NCBI RefSeq assembly: GCF_029338235.1
Contig: NZ_CP119785.1
Span: 496,001 to 560,000, forward strand
Reading direction: 5' to 3'
DNA from: Haloarcula rara
Lineage (GTDB): Archaea; Halobacteriota; Halobacteria; Halobacteriales; Haloarculaceae
DNA: 64,000 nt
Shown here: piece after piece, positions 51,185 through 59,590 of the stretch
Layout: each line of letters begins with the position of its first letter
Numbering within the stretch: position 1 is the first letter of the stretch
The notes under the pieces: generated by a model
Databases searched by the model: none
Seen by the model: only the letters and a program-made list of their open reading frames with translations
What the model was told of the DNA's origin: nothing
Position numbers and translations under genes: made by a program

Positions 51185-52032
51185 TCGATACTGCGAGTAG
51201 ATAGCCTGATACTGTTGTCATAGGCATTGTAGATCGACTTCTTCACTCGATGTCCATCTGCACCACCGACGATTTCCAGGTCGTGGAACCAGATGTGTTT
51301 CTGGACTACTTCGCTGGTTAGATCATCTTCCCCGATGAGCGTTTCATAGAGTACCTCAGCAAATCGGAGCTCGTCGAGATCTCGCATCGGTGGATTTGGA
51401 TTCGTCGGAGTTGGGAACGACTGTGGGAAGACGACGATATCTGGAATCACGTCGCCGTCGTCTGTTCGAGCACCCGCTGGAGGATCGCGAATAATCATCA
51501 TCGCTACGTCCTCGTCGTGATTGAATCCCCATCGGACAATTCGGTTGATGACTTCGTTCAGTCGGCTCGGAGGTGATTTCGTATTGGTCGCGTTACGTTC
51601 GCTCCAGATAGTGAGGAACTCTGTATTATTCGGTACAAGGAGGTGGCCGATACTCTGACCTTCACCACCCTTGACGTCCATCGCCCATGGTGTGCCGTTG
51701 TCGAGTCGTCCTTTGAAATCTATCCGTTCGTCATCTTTCTGGTCAGTGAATTCCAGTAGACCAGCCGAAGCCGCTGGTTCCAAGAAGACGGCCTGTACGA
51801 GATCCTCGTTATCGGCGCCATGGCCCTGACGGTAGGCGCCACCGAGTGAGAAGACCGCGTCTCTCAGTTCTCGTTGGTAATCTTGGCTGCTAATGTCGGC
51901 ATCGTCGAAGATGTCGGGATACTTTTCCGGGAGATTCTGGATGAGTTCTTTGACCTTCTTGACTGTCTCCTCGCGTTCATCGGTCGCTAAGTCAGTAAAT
52001 CCAAGTTCGTCAGTCCAACGGTCGTCTGTCAC
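51160..52032 (-). CDS. Putative type II restriction endonuclease (PD-(D/E)XK)
   Basis: A 290-residue protein with a PD-(D/E)XK-like core: Asp105 in ERIDFKGRLD, and DVKGG with Asp119 and Lys121 in PWAMDVKGGEGQSIGH. The rest includes helices and FPQSFPTPTNPNPPM. It lies divergent from the methyltransferase (105 bp apart) as in restriction-modification pairs, and converges on the TBP gene with a 25-bp overlap. Specificity cannot be read from the sequence. Confidence 0.75.
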   Translation of the reverse strand: MTDDRWTDELGFTDLATDEREETVKKVKELIQNLPEKYPDIFDDADISSQDYQRELRDAVFSLGGAYRQGHGADNEDLVQAVFLEPAASAGLLEFTDQKDDERIDFKGRLDNGTPWAMDVKGGEGQSIGHLLVPNNTEFLTIWSERNATNTKSPPSRLNEVINRIVRWGFNHDEDVAMMIIRDPPAGARTDDGDVIPDIVVFPQSFPTPTNPNPPMRDLDELRFAEVLYETLIGEDDLTSEVVQKHIWFHDLEIVGGADGHRVKKSIYNAYDNSIRLSTRSIDYSRISDV

Positions 52033-52137
52033 ACTGTTTCCGAGTTGATGGAGGTTAATAAATCTCTATGACAGTAATGTAAAAAGGACTACATCTATTC
52101 GAACGCTACGATTCAAATAGGAGGACGCAAAATCCCG

Positions 52138-53637
52138 ATGTACCGAATGCACGTCGTAGATATTTCGTCGAAGTTGGCCGCTGATTCCGTCGGCGATCTT
52201 CTTGGAGAGACAAGTGGCTATTGGGACCGAATTTATGAACACATGGATGCCAGTGAGACACTCTGGGTCTTTGCTCCAAACCACTATGAGGGGACTGAGT
52301 CGTGGTCTCCGGGGATGCAACTCGCGGACTATATTCGAGAGGAGACAGCCTTCTCTCTGAAGAATACAGTTGTCCGGCATACTGACCCAGAACCCGGCTC
52401 GGGTCTGCAATGCATCTACGAGACAATTCTCCTCTTAGTCAAGGACAAGCGGGAATATCGGTTCAACAAGGATAACATCAGAGTTGCGCACGTCTACAAG
52501 GGTAACGAGTGGGGTGACCGAGAGAAGGGGAGCAGCGCCTATCACGATACAGAGGTCCAACGCTACAATCCAGACGGCAAAGATCCGGGCAACGTCTGGT
52601 TGGACGAAGAACGAGGCGAAACGGATGACGAGACTGTCGACGACGTACACCCGCTCCCTCGGACAGAGGCTATCAAGCGATGTATTCGCGCCTCGTCAGA
52701 AGAGGGCGAGACAGTCAGTGGTCTCTGGCTCAGTGATGAATTTGTAGAGGTCATTGCAGAAGAGGGCCGTGAATACGAAGAGATGGAAGCGAATTCATCG
52801 ACCACCGAATCTGATTTCCGACCATGGGTTGCCGATACGCCTCCGAAACCAGACGTTGATGATTCTGAAACGCTCAATATCGACGATTTGGACGTCTTCT
52901 TCCAGAGTAGCGAGAATATGGATGACGTGGAAGATGGGTCTGTCCAATCCGTCATTACCTCGCCTCCATATTGGAATCTGAAGGACTACGGCCACGAAGA
53001 ACAGATCGGGACTGCCGACGAGTCATATGAGCACTACCACGAACGGATGAAACGAGTCTGGAAGGAGTGCTACGATGTCCTCGCCGAAGACGGGACCATG
53101 TGGGTAGTCGTCGATACGGTGATGAATAGGGGCGATCTCCGTCTCCTGCCACAACACATTGCGAACAACGCCGTGGATATCGGCTTCAACCATTTCGATC
53201 ATGTCGTCTGGTACAAACCGACAGCGATCGCTGGGATGACTCCTCGAAACGTGGTGAACAAGCACGAGTACATCGTCGCTCTTTCAAAGAATCCCGACTT
53301 CCTACTGAACGGAGAACCAGAGACTGACAATGGCGCCGAGGATCCAGCCGTGTTAGAATCTGGGCCACTCGGGAACATATTCCGGCACCCAGTGAAGCGA
53401 GGTACAGCTGGACAGAACGTTCTCCACAAGGCCCCGTATCCACTCTCTCTAATCAATAGACTGGTGAGAATATCTACCGACCCAGGCGACATTGTCCTCG
53501 ATCCGTTCCTCGGAAGTGGGACCACGGCCGAATCTGCAATCGACCTTGGACGTGAGTGCATCGGTTACGAAATCAACCCTGAGTTCCAAGATCTAATCCA
53601 AGAGCGGGTCGGTCAGCGTTCCCTCAGCGAATATTGA
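52138..53637 (+). CDS. DNA methyltransferase (N4C/N6A type) with degenerate N-terminal duplicate domain
   Basis: A 499-residue protein. The C-terminal half is an active-looking amino-methyltransferase: TSPPYW (274-279, motif IV, N4-cytosine-type) and DPFLGSGTT (455-463, motif I) in the beta-class order. The N-terminal half looks like a decayed copy of the same domain: residues about 91-220 parallel the second half (IYETILLLVKDKREYRFN against EYIVALSKNPDFLLN; IKRCIRASSEEGETVSGLWL against LINRLVRISTDPGDIVLDPF) but SPPY and FxGxG are gone. It may serve as the recognition partner. Pairs with the endonuclease upstream on the other strand. Confidence 0.85.
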   Translation: MYRMHVVDISSKLAADSVGDLLGETSGYWDRIYEHMDASETLWVFAPNHYEGTESWSPGMQLADYIREETAFSLKNTVVRHTDPEPGSGLQCIYETILLLVKDKREYRFNKDNIRVAHVYKGNEWGDREKGSSAYHDTEVQRYNPDGKDPGNVWLDEERGETDDETVDDVHPLPRTEAIKRCIRASSEEGETVSGLWLSDEFVEVIAEEGREYEEMEANSSTTESDFRPWVADTPPKPDVDDSETLNIDDLDVFFQSSENMDDVEDGSVQSVITSPPYWNLKDYGHEEQIGTADESYEHYHERMKRVWKECYDVLAEDGTMWVVVDTVMNRGDLRLLPQHIANNAVDIGFNHFDHVVWYKPTAIAGMTPRNVVNKHEYIVALSKNPDFLLNGEPETDNGAEDPAVLESGPLGNIFRHPVKRGTAGQNVLHKAPYPLSLINRLVRISTDPGDIVLDPFLGSGTTAESAIDLGRECIGYEINPEFQDLIQERVGQRSLSEY

Positions 53638-53639
53638 AA

Positions 53640-53661
53640 GTAGTTACGGGGGCGTAACTAC
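53640..53661. promoter_or_regulatory. Element palindrome, copy 3
   Basis: Same palindrome with the centre in the opposite sense (AGTTACG-GGGG-CGTAACT). It sits directly after the methyltransferase stop and 40 bp before the first gene of the second membrane block, so it may separate or regulate the two. Confidence 0.85.
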
Positions 53662-53701
53662 ATTTTCGCGTTAAATCGCCGGGAAGCGTAGTCGATAGTA
53701 G

Positions 53702-54685
53702 ATGCTCCGGAGATTACTCACCGAGGCCATAGAGACATATCTCCCGTGGCTGCCGGTTGGGCTCGCGATGCTATTTGGATTCATCGTCCACCAACCATCG
53801 GAGACGTTCGAGTCGTACAAAGTCGCACACAATGTATCTCCTGGCCCGATGAGCTGGGTCTTCTGGGTCGCAGCCATTACCCTCTTCGCCGCTGGTGGAG
53901 TCGCTTTCTTCTACTTCCTCCTATCGCCGAGTATTCTCGGAGCCATCCCGAATCCCGTCTACTCGATGGTGAATGTGCTCGCGTTCGATTTCGTCGGTGA
54001 ACTCCAGAAGGGTCGGCCTCGCTTGATGGTCGCCTCCGGATTCTACCTATTGACCACGGGGATCTACGCGATGGTCTCCGGGTCGATACTCGAACTCGAA
54101 CGTGCCAACTACATCAGGGAGAACTCGGCCTACTTCATCTCGATGTTTGGAGATAGTTCGAAAGTCGGACTGGAAGCGTTCTCCTACGGAATTCTCGGTG
54201 ATCCACAGATCGAGTTCGCCGTCCAGGTCTTGCTTCTGGTTCTCATCGCGACCTATGTGATGAGGAACTACGTGACTCTGGAAGACTTCACTGTGTTCGC
54301 CGGACTGAGTGGTATCGTCGTACTGTCGTACTTCGGTGCCCTGTTCACGGGGACCCAAGTCTTCCCGATCGATGCACGAGTCGCGTTCGTTGTCCAGCTC
54401 TTCGTTTCCTTCGGGATGCTCGTCGTCCTCGTGGGGGCTGTCTACCTGAGTACGTGGAGTATCCTCAAAACGACTCTCGGTGGAACGCGGAACTCGATTC
54501 CGGAGCGACCGACGAAAGACGAGTATGTTCTCGGTGCCGCGATTTTGATGGTCGCACTCCCGGTGTTCTCCTCTCCATTGGCGTCAGTACTCGCATGGGG
54601 ATCAGTCGTCCTCTCCTGGTTGGAACCCCGTGAAGTTCTCGAATCGAATCCAGCTCCGGAGACCGACGTCGTCGCAGGTGATTAA
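53702..54685 (+). CDS. Polytopic membrane protein, 327 aa
   Basis: Seven or eight hydrophobic segments (for example WVFWVAAITLFAAGGVAFFY near residue 60 and AFVVQLFVSFGMLVVLVGAV near 230) with short loops and an acidic tail. First of six consecutive membrane or secreted genes, 3 bp before the next. No family recognised. Confidence 0.6.
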   Translation: MLRRLLTEAIETYLPWLPVGLAMLFGFIVHQPSETFESYKVAHNVSPGPMSWVFWVAAITLFAAGGVAFFYFLLSPSILGAIPNPVYSMVNVLAFDFVGELQKGRPRLMVASGFYLLTTGIYAMVSGSILELERANYIRENSAYFISMFGDSSKVGLEAFSYGILGDPQIEFAVQVLLLVLIATYVMRNYVTLEDFTVFAGLSGIVVLSYFGALFTGTQVFPIDARVAFVVQLFVSFGMLVVLVGAVYLSTWSILKTTLGGTRNSIPERPTKDEYVLGAAILMVALPVFSSPLASVLAWGSVVLSWLEPREVLESNPAPETDVVAGD

Positions 54686-54688
54686 CCA

Positions 54689-55723
54689 ATGCCAATACTC
54701 AGCCAAGCACTCAAGCTCATCGTCCTATCGCTCGCACAGCTCGTCCTGGTGCCGTTGCAGTGGCTCGGGATACGAGAAGCTCGCTACGCAGAATATTGGG
54801 TAGACCAATGGCTTCTCGGTTTCGTTCGATGGGAAGCCGGGGTAAATGAGGGATTCCGTGAAGCGACGCAATCGTTGACGGCTCCGTTCGGTGGTGTCCT
54901 CCGTCAGATCGGTAACTCACTGTTGGCAACGGAGACGGGGATCAACGGTGTTGCAGACCTCGGGTTGAGAATCGCAGGGACGCTTGATCCGGTGATTCGT
55001 GAACTTCGAGACGCGACTGAAATCAATATCTTGGGTGTGGATGTCAGTGTGCTTCCAGAGTCACTTGCTGCGTTCTTCACTATTATCGATATTCCACTCA
55101 ACCTCTTCTTCGGTGGTGTCTGGCACGGATTGTTCACCATCCCAGCTGCCATCGCAGGCCACCTCTCGAACTTCTTCCACCAACTCTCACAATTCACTCC
55201 AATCGAGATGGCCTCGGGATTCCTCGGCGGAATCCTCCTCCTGATCCTCGTGGGAATCGGAGTTCCGACGCTCCTCTACGCCACCGTGAATTTCGCAGTT
55301 CAACTCCTCCTCCTCCCGATTCGAGCCTTCACTCGATTCTTCGACGAAGACAAGGCCAAACCGACGATGGGGATGGAGAAACGGATAATTGGGCCCTTCG
55401 TCAACCGAGTGATGGGGCTCATCACGATGGTCTCTCTGGTCGTGGTCTTCCTCACCTATCCGTTCTTCAACACCGTGGGCGTCCTCTTATTCGCCACCAT
55501 CGGCATCGCCTTCGTGGTTCTCGGAGAACTCCAAGATCAGGCGACTCTCTACGCCTTCGGGTTGGTGATGGCTGTTCTGGGGATTCCGGCCTTCCTCCTC
55601 GAAGTCCCAAAGTTCGGAATCGTCGCGACCGTCGTGATAGGACTGGTGCTTGTCTTGTTTATTTCCCTCGGAACGGATCGACTTGAGAAGGAAGCTGCGA
55701 GTATCGTGACGGAGACAGCATGA
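54689..55723 (+). CDS. Polytopic membrane protein, 344 aa
   Basis: An N-terminal hydrophobic/amphipathic region (QALKLIVLSLAQLVLVPLQW) and about six later membrane segments (FLGGILLLILVGIGVPTLLY; MVSLVVVFLTYPFFNTVGV). Overlaps the PrsW-like gene by ATGA. Some likeness to bacterial membrane-insertion or channel proteins is too vague to name. Part of the second membrane operon. Confidence 0.6.
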   Translation: MPILSQALKLIVLSLAQLVLVPLQWLGIREARYAEYWVDQWLLGFVRWEAGVNEGFREATQSLTAPFGGVLRQIGNSLLATETGINGVADLGLRIAGTLDPVIRELRDATEINILGVDVSVLPESLAAFFTIIDIPLNLFFGGVWHGLFTIPAAIAGHLSNFFHQLSQFTPIEMASGFLGGILLLILVGIGVPTLLYATVNFAVQLLLLPIRAFTRFFDEDKAKPTMGMEKRIIGPFVNRVMGLITMVSLVVVFLTYPFFNTVGVLLFATIGIAFVVLGELQDQATLYAFGLVMAVLGIPAFLLEVPKFGIVATVVIGLVLVLFISLGTDRLEKEAASIVTETA

Positions 55724-56505
55724 GGAGTCGTCGATCTGCCGAGTGGGATATCGGTCTGATCATAACGAGTGCCATAGCGAGTTTCTTCGTTCCCTATATC
55801 AACGGGTTCGTCTTCAACGTCCTCACTGCCGGTGGGTTCATCGGTGGCTCGTTCTACGAGAACGCCTTCATCGCCGCGATCACCGAGCCATGGGTGAGTA
55901 AACTGTTCGGCCCAGTACTTCTTGTATTCGGTGGGCTCGTTGGTGTGATGGCCGCTCTCGCCTTCTTCATAATCGCCATTGTATTCCTTGGGAGAGGACT
56001 GGCCTCGGGGCTGACCATGTTCGCCCTTGCCACCGGGCCACTGATCCCCAGTCTAATCGTACCGACCAAGCGATTCCGCGACGTAGACCTACTCAAGAAG
56101 CGCAAGAAGGCAGGGATGATTGTTGGGTTGGTATTCGGACTCTTCGAGCTCTACTTCCGGATGCCGGGATTCACGTTCTTCTTCTGGGAGAATCCCAATT
56201 TCCATATCGGTCTCCTCGGCCCGGTGACCTTTCACCTGCTGAGTGGAAGTATCATTGTCACTGCGTTCCTGACCTCAGTCTCTCCTAAATCGAATAAGAG
56301 TGGCTGGTACACACTCGGTGCAATCGCCATCGCTTCAGCTCTCCATTGGATATGGAATACGTGGCTCGTCAACCCAGAGACCGGGACATTCTTCTGGCAA
56401 TTCTTTAGAGATATCGCCCCGAGTGTTGTCTTCCCACTAATCGTCGGTGGGTACGTTGTGATATTCGCAGACATCGGCTATTCGATTGTCAGTTTAGTCG
56501 ACTAA
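55720..56505 (+). CDS. PrsW-like intramembrane protease candidate
   Basis: A 261-residue membrane protein. The segments GLVFGLFELYFRMPGF, then GPVTFHLLSGSIIVTAFL and SALHWIWNTW give Glu, His and His-x3-Asn in successive helices, the pattern of PrsW/CAAX-type intramembrane proteases. Such enzymes cut membrane proteins or regulators. Translation coupled to the 344-aa gene by ATGA; 18 bp before the glycine-zipper gene. Call is tentative because spacing of the conserved residues has not been aligned. Confidence 0.5.
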   Translation: MRSRRSAEWDIGLIITSAIASFFVPYINGFVFNVLTAGGFIGGSFYENAFIAAITEPWVSKLFGPVLLVFGGLVGVMAALAFFIIAIVFLGRGLASGLTMFALATGPLIPSLIVPTKRFRDVDLLKKRKKAGMIVGLVFGLFELYFRMPGFTFFFWENPNFHIGLLGPVTFHLLSGSIIVTAFLTSVSPKSNKSGWYTLGAIAIASALHWIWNTWLVNPETGTFFWQFFRDIAPSVVFPLIVGGYVVIFADIGYSIVSLVD

Positions 56506-56523
56506 GGGGGTAGTGTAGTATGT

Positions 56524-57279
56524 ATGAAAGTAGTCATAATGGCAATGCTCGTGGTGTTCTCCGGTGGAATTCCAGGAGCATCAGTCGCAGCGGATGTTGG
56601 TGACGGAATCGGGAACTTCGTCAACGGGATTGGTGACGGTGTCGGAAACGTGATTGAATCCAGTGGTATCGGTGGCGTCGTCGAAGGAGTCAATAAAGCC
56701 GGCAAAGCACTCGGGAACGCCATCGAGTCAGTCCGTGAATCACCTGGAGATGGACCACTCGTGGCTGGTGATGGCGATTTCACAGAAGAGAAACAACTGA
56801 GTAACGAATCGCTCAACAATATCAAGCAGAACCTCAACTCCAACGAGGACCTCTGGGTGGCCGAAGGGAAGTCGGTTCTCCGGGGGAACATCACCGAGAA
56901 CAAAGTGATCAATATCGTCGTCATCGAGCCTGACGGGGACAAAGGCGTGATGATCGGGGCCAACTACACGGCCCGGATGAACTACGATAATGTCTCGGTC
57001 GAGGACGGAGAGGCGACCCTCGAAGGAGACGTGATGACGCTGGAGAACGGAACCAGCGAGAACGCCGATTTGACTGTCTATCCGAAGGTCGAGGACATCG
57101 AGTACTTCAATGAATACTACGGTGACATCGCCACCCAGAAGGCCGACGCGACCACCGGCAGCGAGCTCTGGGAACGAGTCTCCAACACGCGGGTCTCGCC
57201 CGACGAGAAAGGGAAGGCGCTCAAGCAGACCTACGAGGACGAGCTGATCAATCTGGTCATCGGTGGACTCGCGAGGTAA
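56524..57279 (+). CDS. Secreted protein with glycine-zipper amphipathic segment
   Basis: A 251-residue protein. Signal peptide (MAMLVVFSGGIPGASVAADV), then residues 24-68 alternate Gly, Val, Ile and small residues (GDGIGNFVNGIGDGVGNVIE; SGIGGVVEGVNKAGKALGNA), a glycine-zipper pattern common in pore-forming peptides, bacteriocins and fusion segments. The mature C-terminal domain is acidic and strand-rich with N-x-T/S sites (NKVINIVVIEPDGD; NYTARMNYDNVSVEDGEATL). It may insert into or fuse membranes, or be a small toxin. Between two membrane genes in the operon. Confidence 0.6.
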   Translation: MKVVIMAMLVVFSGGIPGASVAADVGDGIGNFVNGIGDGVGNVIESSGIGGVVEGVNKAGKALGNAIESVRESPGDGPLVAGDGDFTEEKQLSNESLNNIKQNLNSNEDLWVAEGKSVLRGNITENKVINIVVIEPDGDKGVMIGANYTARMNYDNVSVEDGEATLEGDVMTLENGTSENADLTVYPKVEDIEYFNEYYGDIATQKADATTGSELWERVSNTRVSPDEKGKALKQTYEDELINLVIGGLAR

Positions 57280-57282
57280 ACG

Positions 57283-57711
57283 ATGGGTCGCGAATACCGA
57301 CACAGACAACGAGTCAAGCGGTTTAACCAAATTGTCCCACTGCTCACACTCGGTGTTCTCGTCGCCGTCGTTAGCCAACTCAACGTCTTCCAGACGGCTC
57401 GTTTCGCACTGGGCTCACTAATCGGACTGGTCCTAGTCGGAAGTGTCTCCTACTACACCTGGCGAGAAGGCGAGGGCGACCTGTTGTGGGATTACCTCCT
57501 CGGGTCGATCTCCGTCTACCTCGCAGGACTGGGCGTCGGAGGACTCCACGTATTCGACTTCATCGTAACCTCGATGGAAACGTTCGTGGTGGTCGCTGGC
57601 CTCGGTGGCCTCACTCTATTCCTGTACTTCGCTGACCAGTACTTCAAGGATCGAATCGGGATAGCGTTCGCAACGATACTGGGACTGGGAATCGGAGTGT
57701 TCGTCTTGTGA
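57283..57711 (+). CDS. Four-pass membrane protein, 142 aa
   Basis: Starts 3 bp after the glycine-zipper gene and overlaps the next gene by 4 bp. Four hydrophobic segments (IVPLLTLGVLVAVVSQLNVF; LLGSISVYLAGLGVGGLHVF). Small size and position suggest an immunity or partner protein for the preceding secreted protein, by analogy with bacteriocin loci only. Confidence 0.55.
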   Translation: MGREYRHRQRVKRFNQIVPLLTLGVLVAVVSQLNVFQTARFALGSLIGLVLVGSVSYYTWREGEGDLLWDYLLGSISVYLAGLGVGGLHVFDFIVTSMETFVVVAGLGGLTLFLYFADQYFKDRIGIAFATILGLGIGVFVL

Positions 57712-58292
57712 CGACGGATCTACGAGAGAAGGCGTTGAGTGCGGCGCTCATCCCGATTATCATGACCACGTTCCTCGGAGGTGACCTCGGAGTGAAGATT
57801 ATCCTCGACGCCATTGGCCTTCCGAATGAGGCATGGGTGAAGACGGTCTATACTATGTGGACACCCAGTGATTTCCCTGCCTATCTGTTCAAGTTCGGTG
57901 TCATCGCCTCAACCATAACCTTCCTGGCGGCGTTCGCCAAACTCCTCCTCCCGGATCAACTTATAGAGAACCTCAAACTCACGGAGGGAGTCAAATCACT
58001 CAGTCAGGCCGATGGAACCATCATCGTCACGTGGGTCCTCATCTCAATCCCCATCGCCTACATAATCGACTACCCACTCACGTTGGTTGCCGTGGCCCAA
58101 CTCGTCCTATTTGTCGGAATGCAGGTGTTCTACATCAGTCTCCCAAGTATCCTTCACGATTGGTTCACCGTCCCCGACAAGACCCAGAGTGTCTTCACTT
58201 CACTGTGGATTATCGTTCTGGCGTTCACCCTCGCGTTACTGGGCACACACGCCTTCTTGTTCCCGATCCGTGTCCTGCAGTTCTATTTCTGA
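57708..58292 (+). CDS. Polytopic membrane protein, 194 aa
   Basis: About five membrane segments (for example VLISIPIAYIIDYPLTLVAV and LWIIVLAFTLALLGTHAFLF). The GTG start overlaps the previous stop. Last of the uninterrupted membrane run before the microproteins. Confidence 0.55.
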   Translation: MTTDLREKALSAALIPIIMTTFLGGDLGVKIILDAIGLPNEAWVKTVYTMWTPSDFPAYLFKFGVIASTITFLAAFAKLLLPDQLIENLKLTEGVKSLSQADGTIIVTWVLISIPIAYIIDYPLTLVAVAQLVLFVGMQVFYISLPSILHDWFTVPDKTQSVFTSLWIIVLAFTLALLGTHAFLFPIRVLQFYF

Positions 58293-58357
58293 TTTGGTAT
58301 TTATTTCGACCTAACGGGTAGTGTAAGGTGTAATCGGAGTGTAGGAGGTGACAAAAC

Positions 58358-58456
58358 ATGGCTGACAAAACAAAGCGCGACTGCGAGAAGAGCGACGATC
58401 ACTACTGGGTCGACGGTGAGGAGGTTTCCTCCCACTGTCGCAACAAGGGGAACTGA
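58358..58456 (+). CDS. Cysteine microprotein 1, 32 aa
   Basis: MADKTKRDCEKSDDHYWVDG and EEVSSHCRNKGN. GGAGGTGA at 58,343-58,350 lies 7 bp before the ATG, a strong ribosome binding site for this otherwise weakly signalled group. Paralogue of microprotein 4 (both share SDDHYWVD and SHCR). Two Cys could form a disulfide or bind metal. Not recognised in any family. Confidence 0.65.
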   Translation: MADKTKRDCEKSDDHYWVDGEEVSSHCRNKGN

Positions 58457-58459
58457 ACG

Positions 58460-58561
58460 ATGGACAAGCAAGAATGTCGACATCGAGGTGGTGAATGGGA
58501 ACCTGCCCACGAACGACCCGATGGATCACGGAGACCGGGGACTTGTTCCCTTGAGGAATGA
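58460..58561 (+). CDS. Microprotein 2, 33 aa
   Basis: ATG directly after the previous stop gives MDKQECRHRGGEWEPAHERP and GSRRPGTCSLEE. Two Cys at positions 6 and 29, a spacing like microprotein 1. Ends in an overlap with microprotein 3 (ATGA). Confidence 0.5.
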   Translation: MDKQECRHRGGEWEPAHERPDGSRRPGTCSLEE

Positions 58562-58656
58562 GTCGCCTCCGGGATTGCGAAGACAAGTGTGTAATCGAAT
58601 CGGACTGCCGAAAAGAAGCGGAAGACTGCATGGAAGACTGCATCAACAATGGCTGA
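58558..58656 (+). CDS. Cysteine-rich microprotein 3, 32 aa
   Basis: MSRLRDCEDKCVIESDCRKE and AEDCMEDCINNG contain five Cys in 32 residues, enough for disulfides or metal binding. ATGA overlap with microprotein 2 and an 8-bp overlap with microprotein 4 support translation. Confidence 0.55.
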   Translation: MSRLRDCEDKCVIESDCRKEAEDCMEDCINNG

Positions 58657-58741
58657 CATGGACGAACGCGAGTGTAAGAGATCGGACGATCACTACTGGG
58701 TTGACAGTGACGAGATAGCCTCACACTGTCGAGAAAAGTAG
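58649..58741 (+). CDS. Cysteine microprotein 4, 30 aa
   Basis: MADMDERECKRSDDHYWVDS and DEIASHCREK. Paralogue of microprotein 1 with identical SDDHYWVD and SHCR. Its stop lies 1 bp before the protease ATG. A small tandem family in the element. Confidence 0.65.
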   Translation: MADMDERECKRSDDHYWVDSDEIASHCREK

Positions 58742-58742
58742 G

Positions 58743-59423
58743 ATGAACCTCACCAAACCGGTCTCGGCACCGTTCGAACACAGTCGACTGGACTGGGTGA
58801 TTGGTGTCGGGTTGGTTTGGGTCTACCTGAGTGCAGCGGCCTTCGTGGTTCTGGACTACTCCTTCACGGCGTTGGGATTCGGAACTGCGCTTGCTCACCT
58901 CGCTATCCCGACCTTCATCGTGGTCGGTGTCATCCACGAGTTCTTCGGTCACAAAGTCGTCGCCGAGTTTCTCGGTTATGAAGCCGAATTCGTCGCGTTG
59001 AGACAGACGCTACGACTATCACTCGCGTCGATCGGCGTAGTGATCGTGATGGTTCTCGTGGATGGATTCACCAGTGTCTCGTTGCCCTCGTGGATACTCC
59101 TATTCACGGCGGCGTCTCCGGGAGCGGTGATAGTGGGTGGGAGATATGAGAAGGCATCTCCCACGATCTCATTGGTTGCACCAGTGCTCAACTTCCTCAC
59201 GGGAGCTGGGCTCTGGTACGTTGGTACCACGTCACCGTCTCCGACGATGGACTTCATGACTGCGGCTCCCGGATGGGTACTCACCCTGAGTCTCCTCTTC
59301 GGGTTCATGAACTCCATCCCGCTCTGGAACTTCGACGGTGCGAAGGCCTGGCGAGGGTCGATTCTGCACAAGACGACAGTAGTGATCACACTGATCGGGT
59401 CCGGCTGGATCCTGATCTCTTAG
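58743..59423 (+). CDS. M50-type (site-2-protease-like) membrane metalloprotease
   Basis: A 226-residue membrane protein with HExxH in VIHEFFGHKVVAEFLGY (about residues 63-79) and the downstream MNSIPLWNFDGAKAW, which matches the N-x2-P-x4-D-G zinc-site motif of M50 proteases. About six membrane segments. M50 enzymes cut transmembrane regulators or secreted precursors within the bilayer. Lies directly after the microproteins, which or whose neighbours are candidate substrates. Family call good, role inferred. Confidence 0.75.
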   Translation: MNLTKPVSAPFEHSRLDWVIGVGLVWVYLSAAAFVVLDYSFTALGFGTALAHLAIPTFIVVGVIHEFFGHKVVAEFLGYEAEFVALRQTLRLSLASIGVVIVMVLVDGFTSVSLPSWILLFTAASPGAVIVGGRYEKASPTISLVAPVLNFLTGAGLWYVGTTSPSPTMDFMTAAPGWVLTLSLLFGFMNSIPLWNFDGAKAWRGSILHKTTVVITLIGSGWILIS

Positions 59424-59431
59424 GTGAAACA

Positions 59432-59590
59432 ATGACAACAACCTGCAAACTGATGAAAGACGGCGACAAGGTTGCCGAAGCAGATGGCAACGCCGCCAAC
59501 GGTAGCGCGGCAGTCGAGAAGAATAGTGCGGTGATGCAACTCACCAGCGACATGGATAGTGGAGCCGACTACACAATCAGGTGCGAATAG
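59432..59590 (+). CDS. Small Ala/Asn-rich protein, 52 aa
   Basis: MTTTCKLMKDGDKVAEADGN with an AANGSAAVEK stretch and a Cys near each end (CK... and RCE). ATG at 59,432 follows the protease stop closely and the stop is adjacent to the next ATG. Size and twin Cys resemble the microproteins. Confidence 0.5.
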   Translation: MTTTCKLMKDGDKVAEADGNAANGSAAVEKNSAVMQLTSDMDSGADYTIRCE

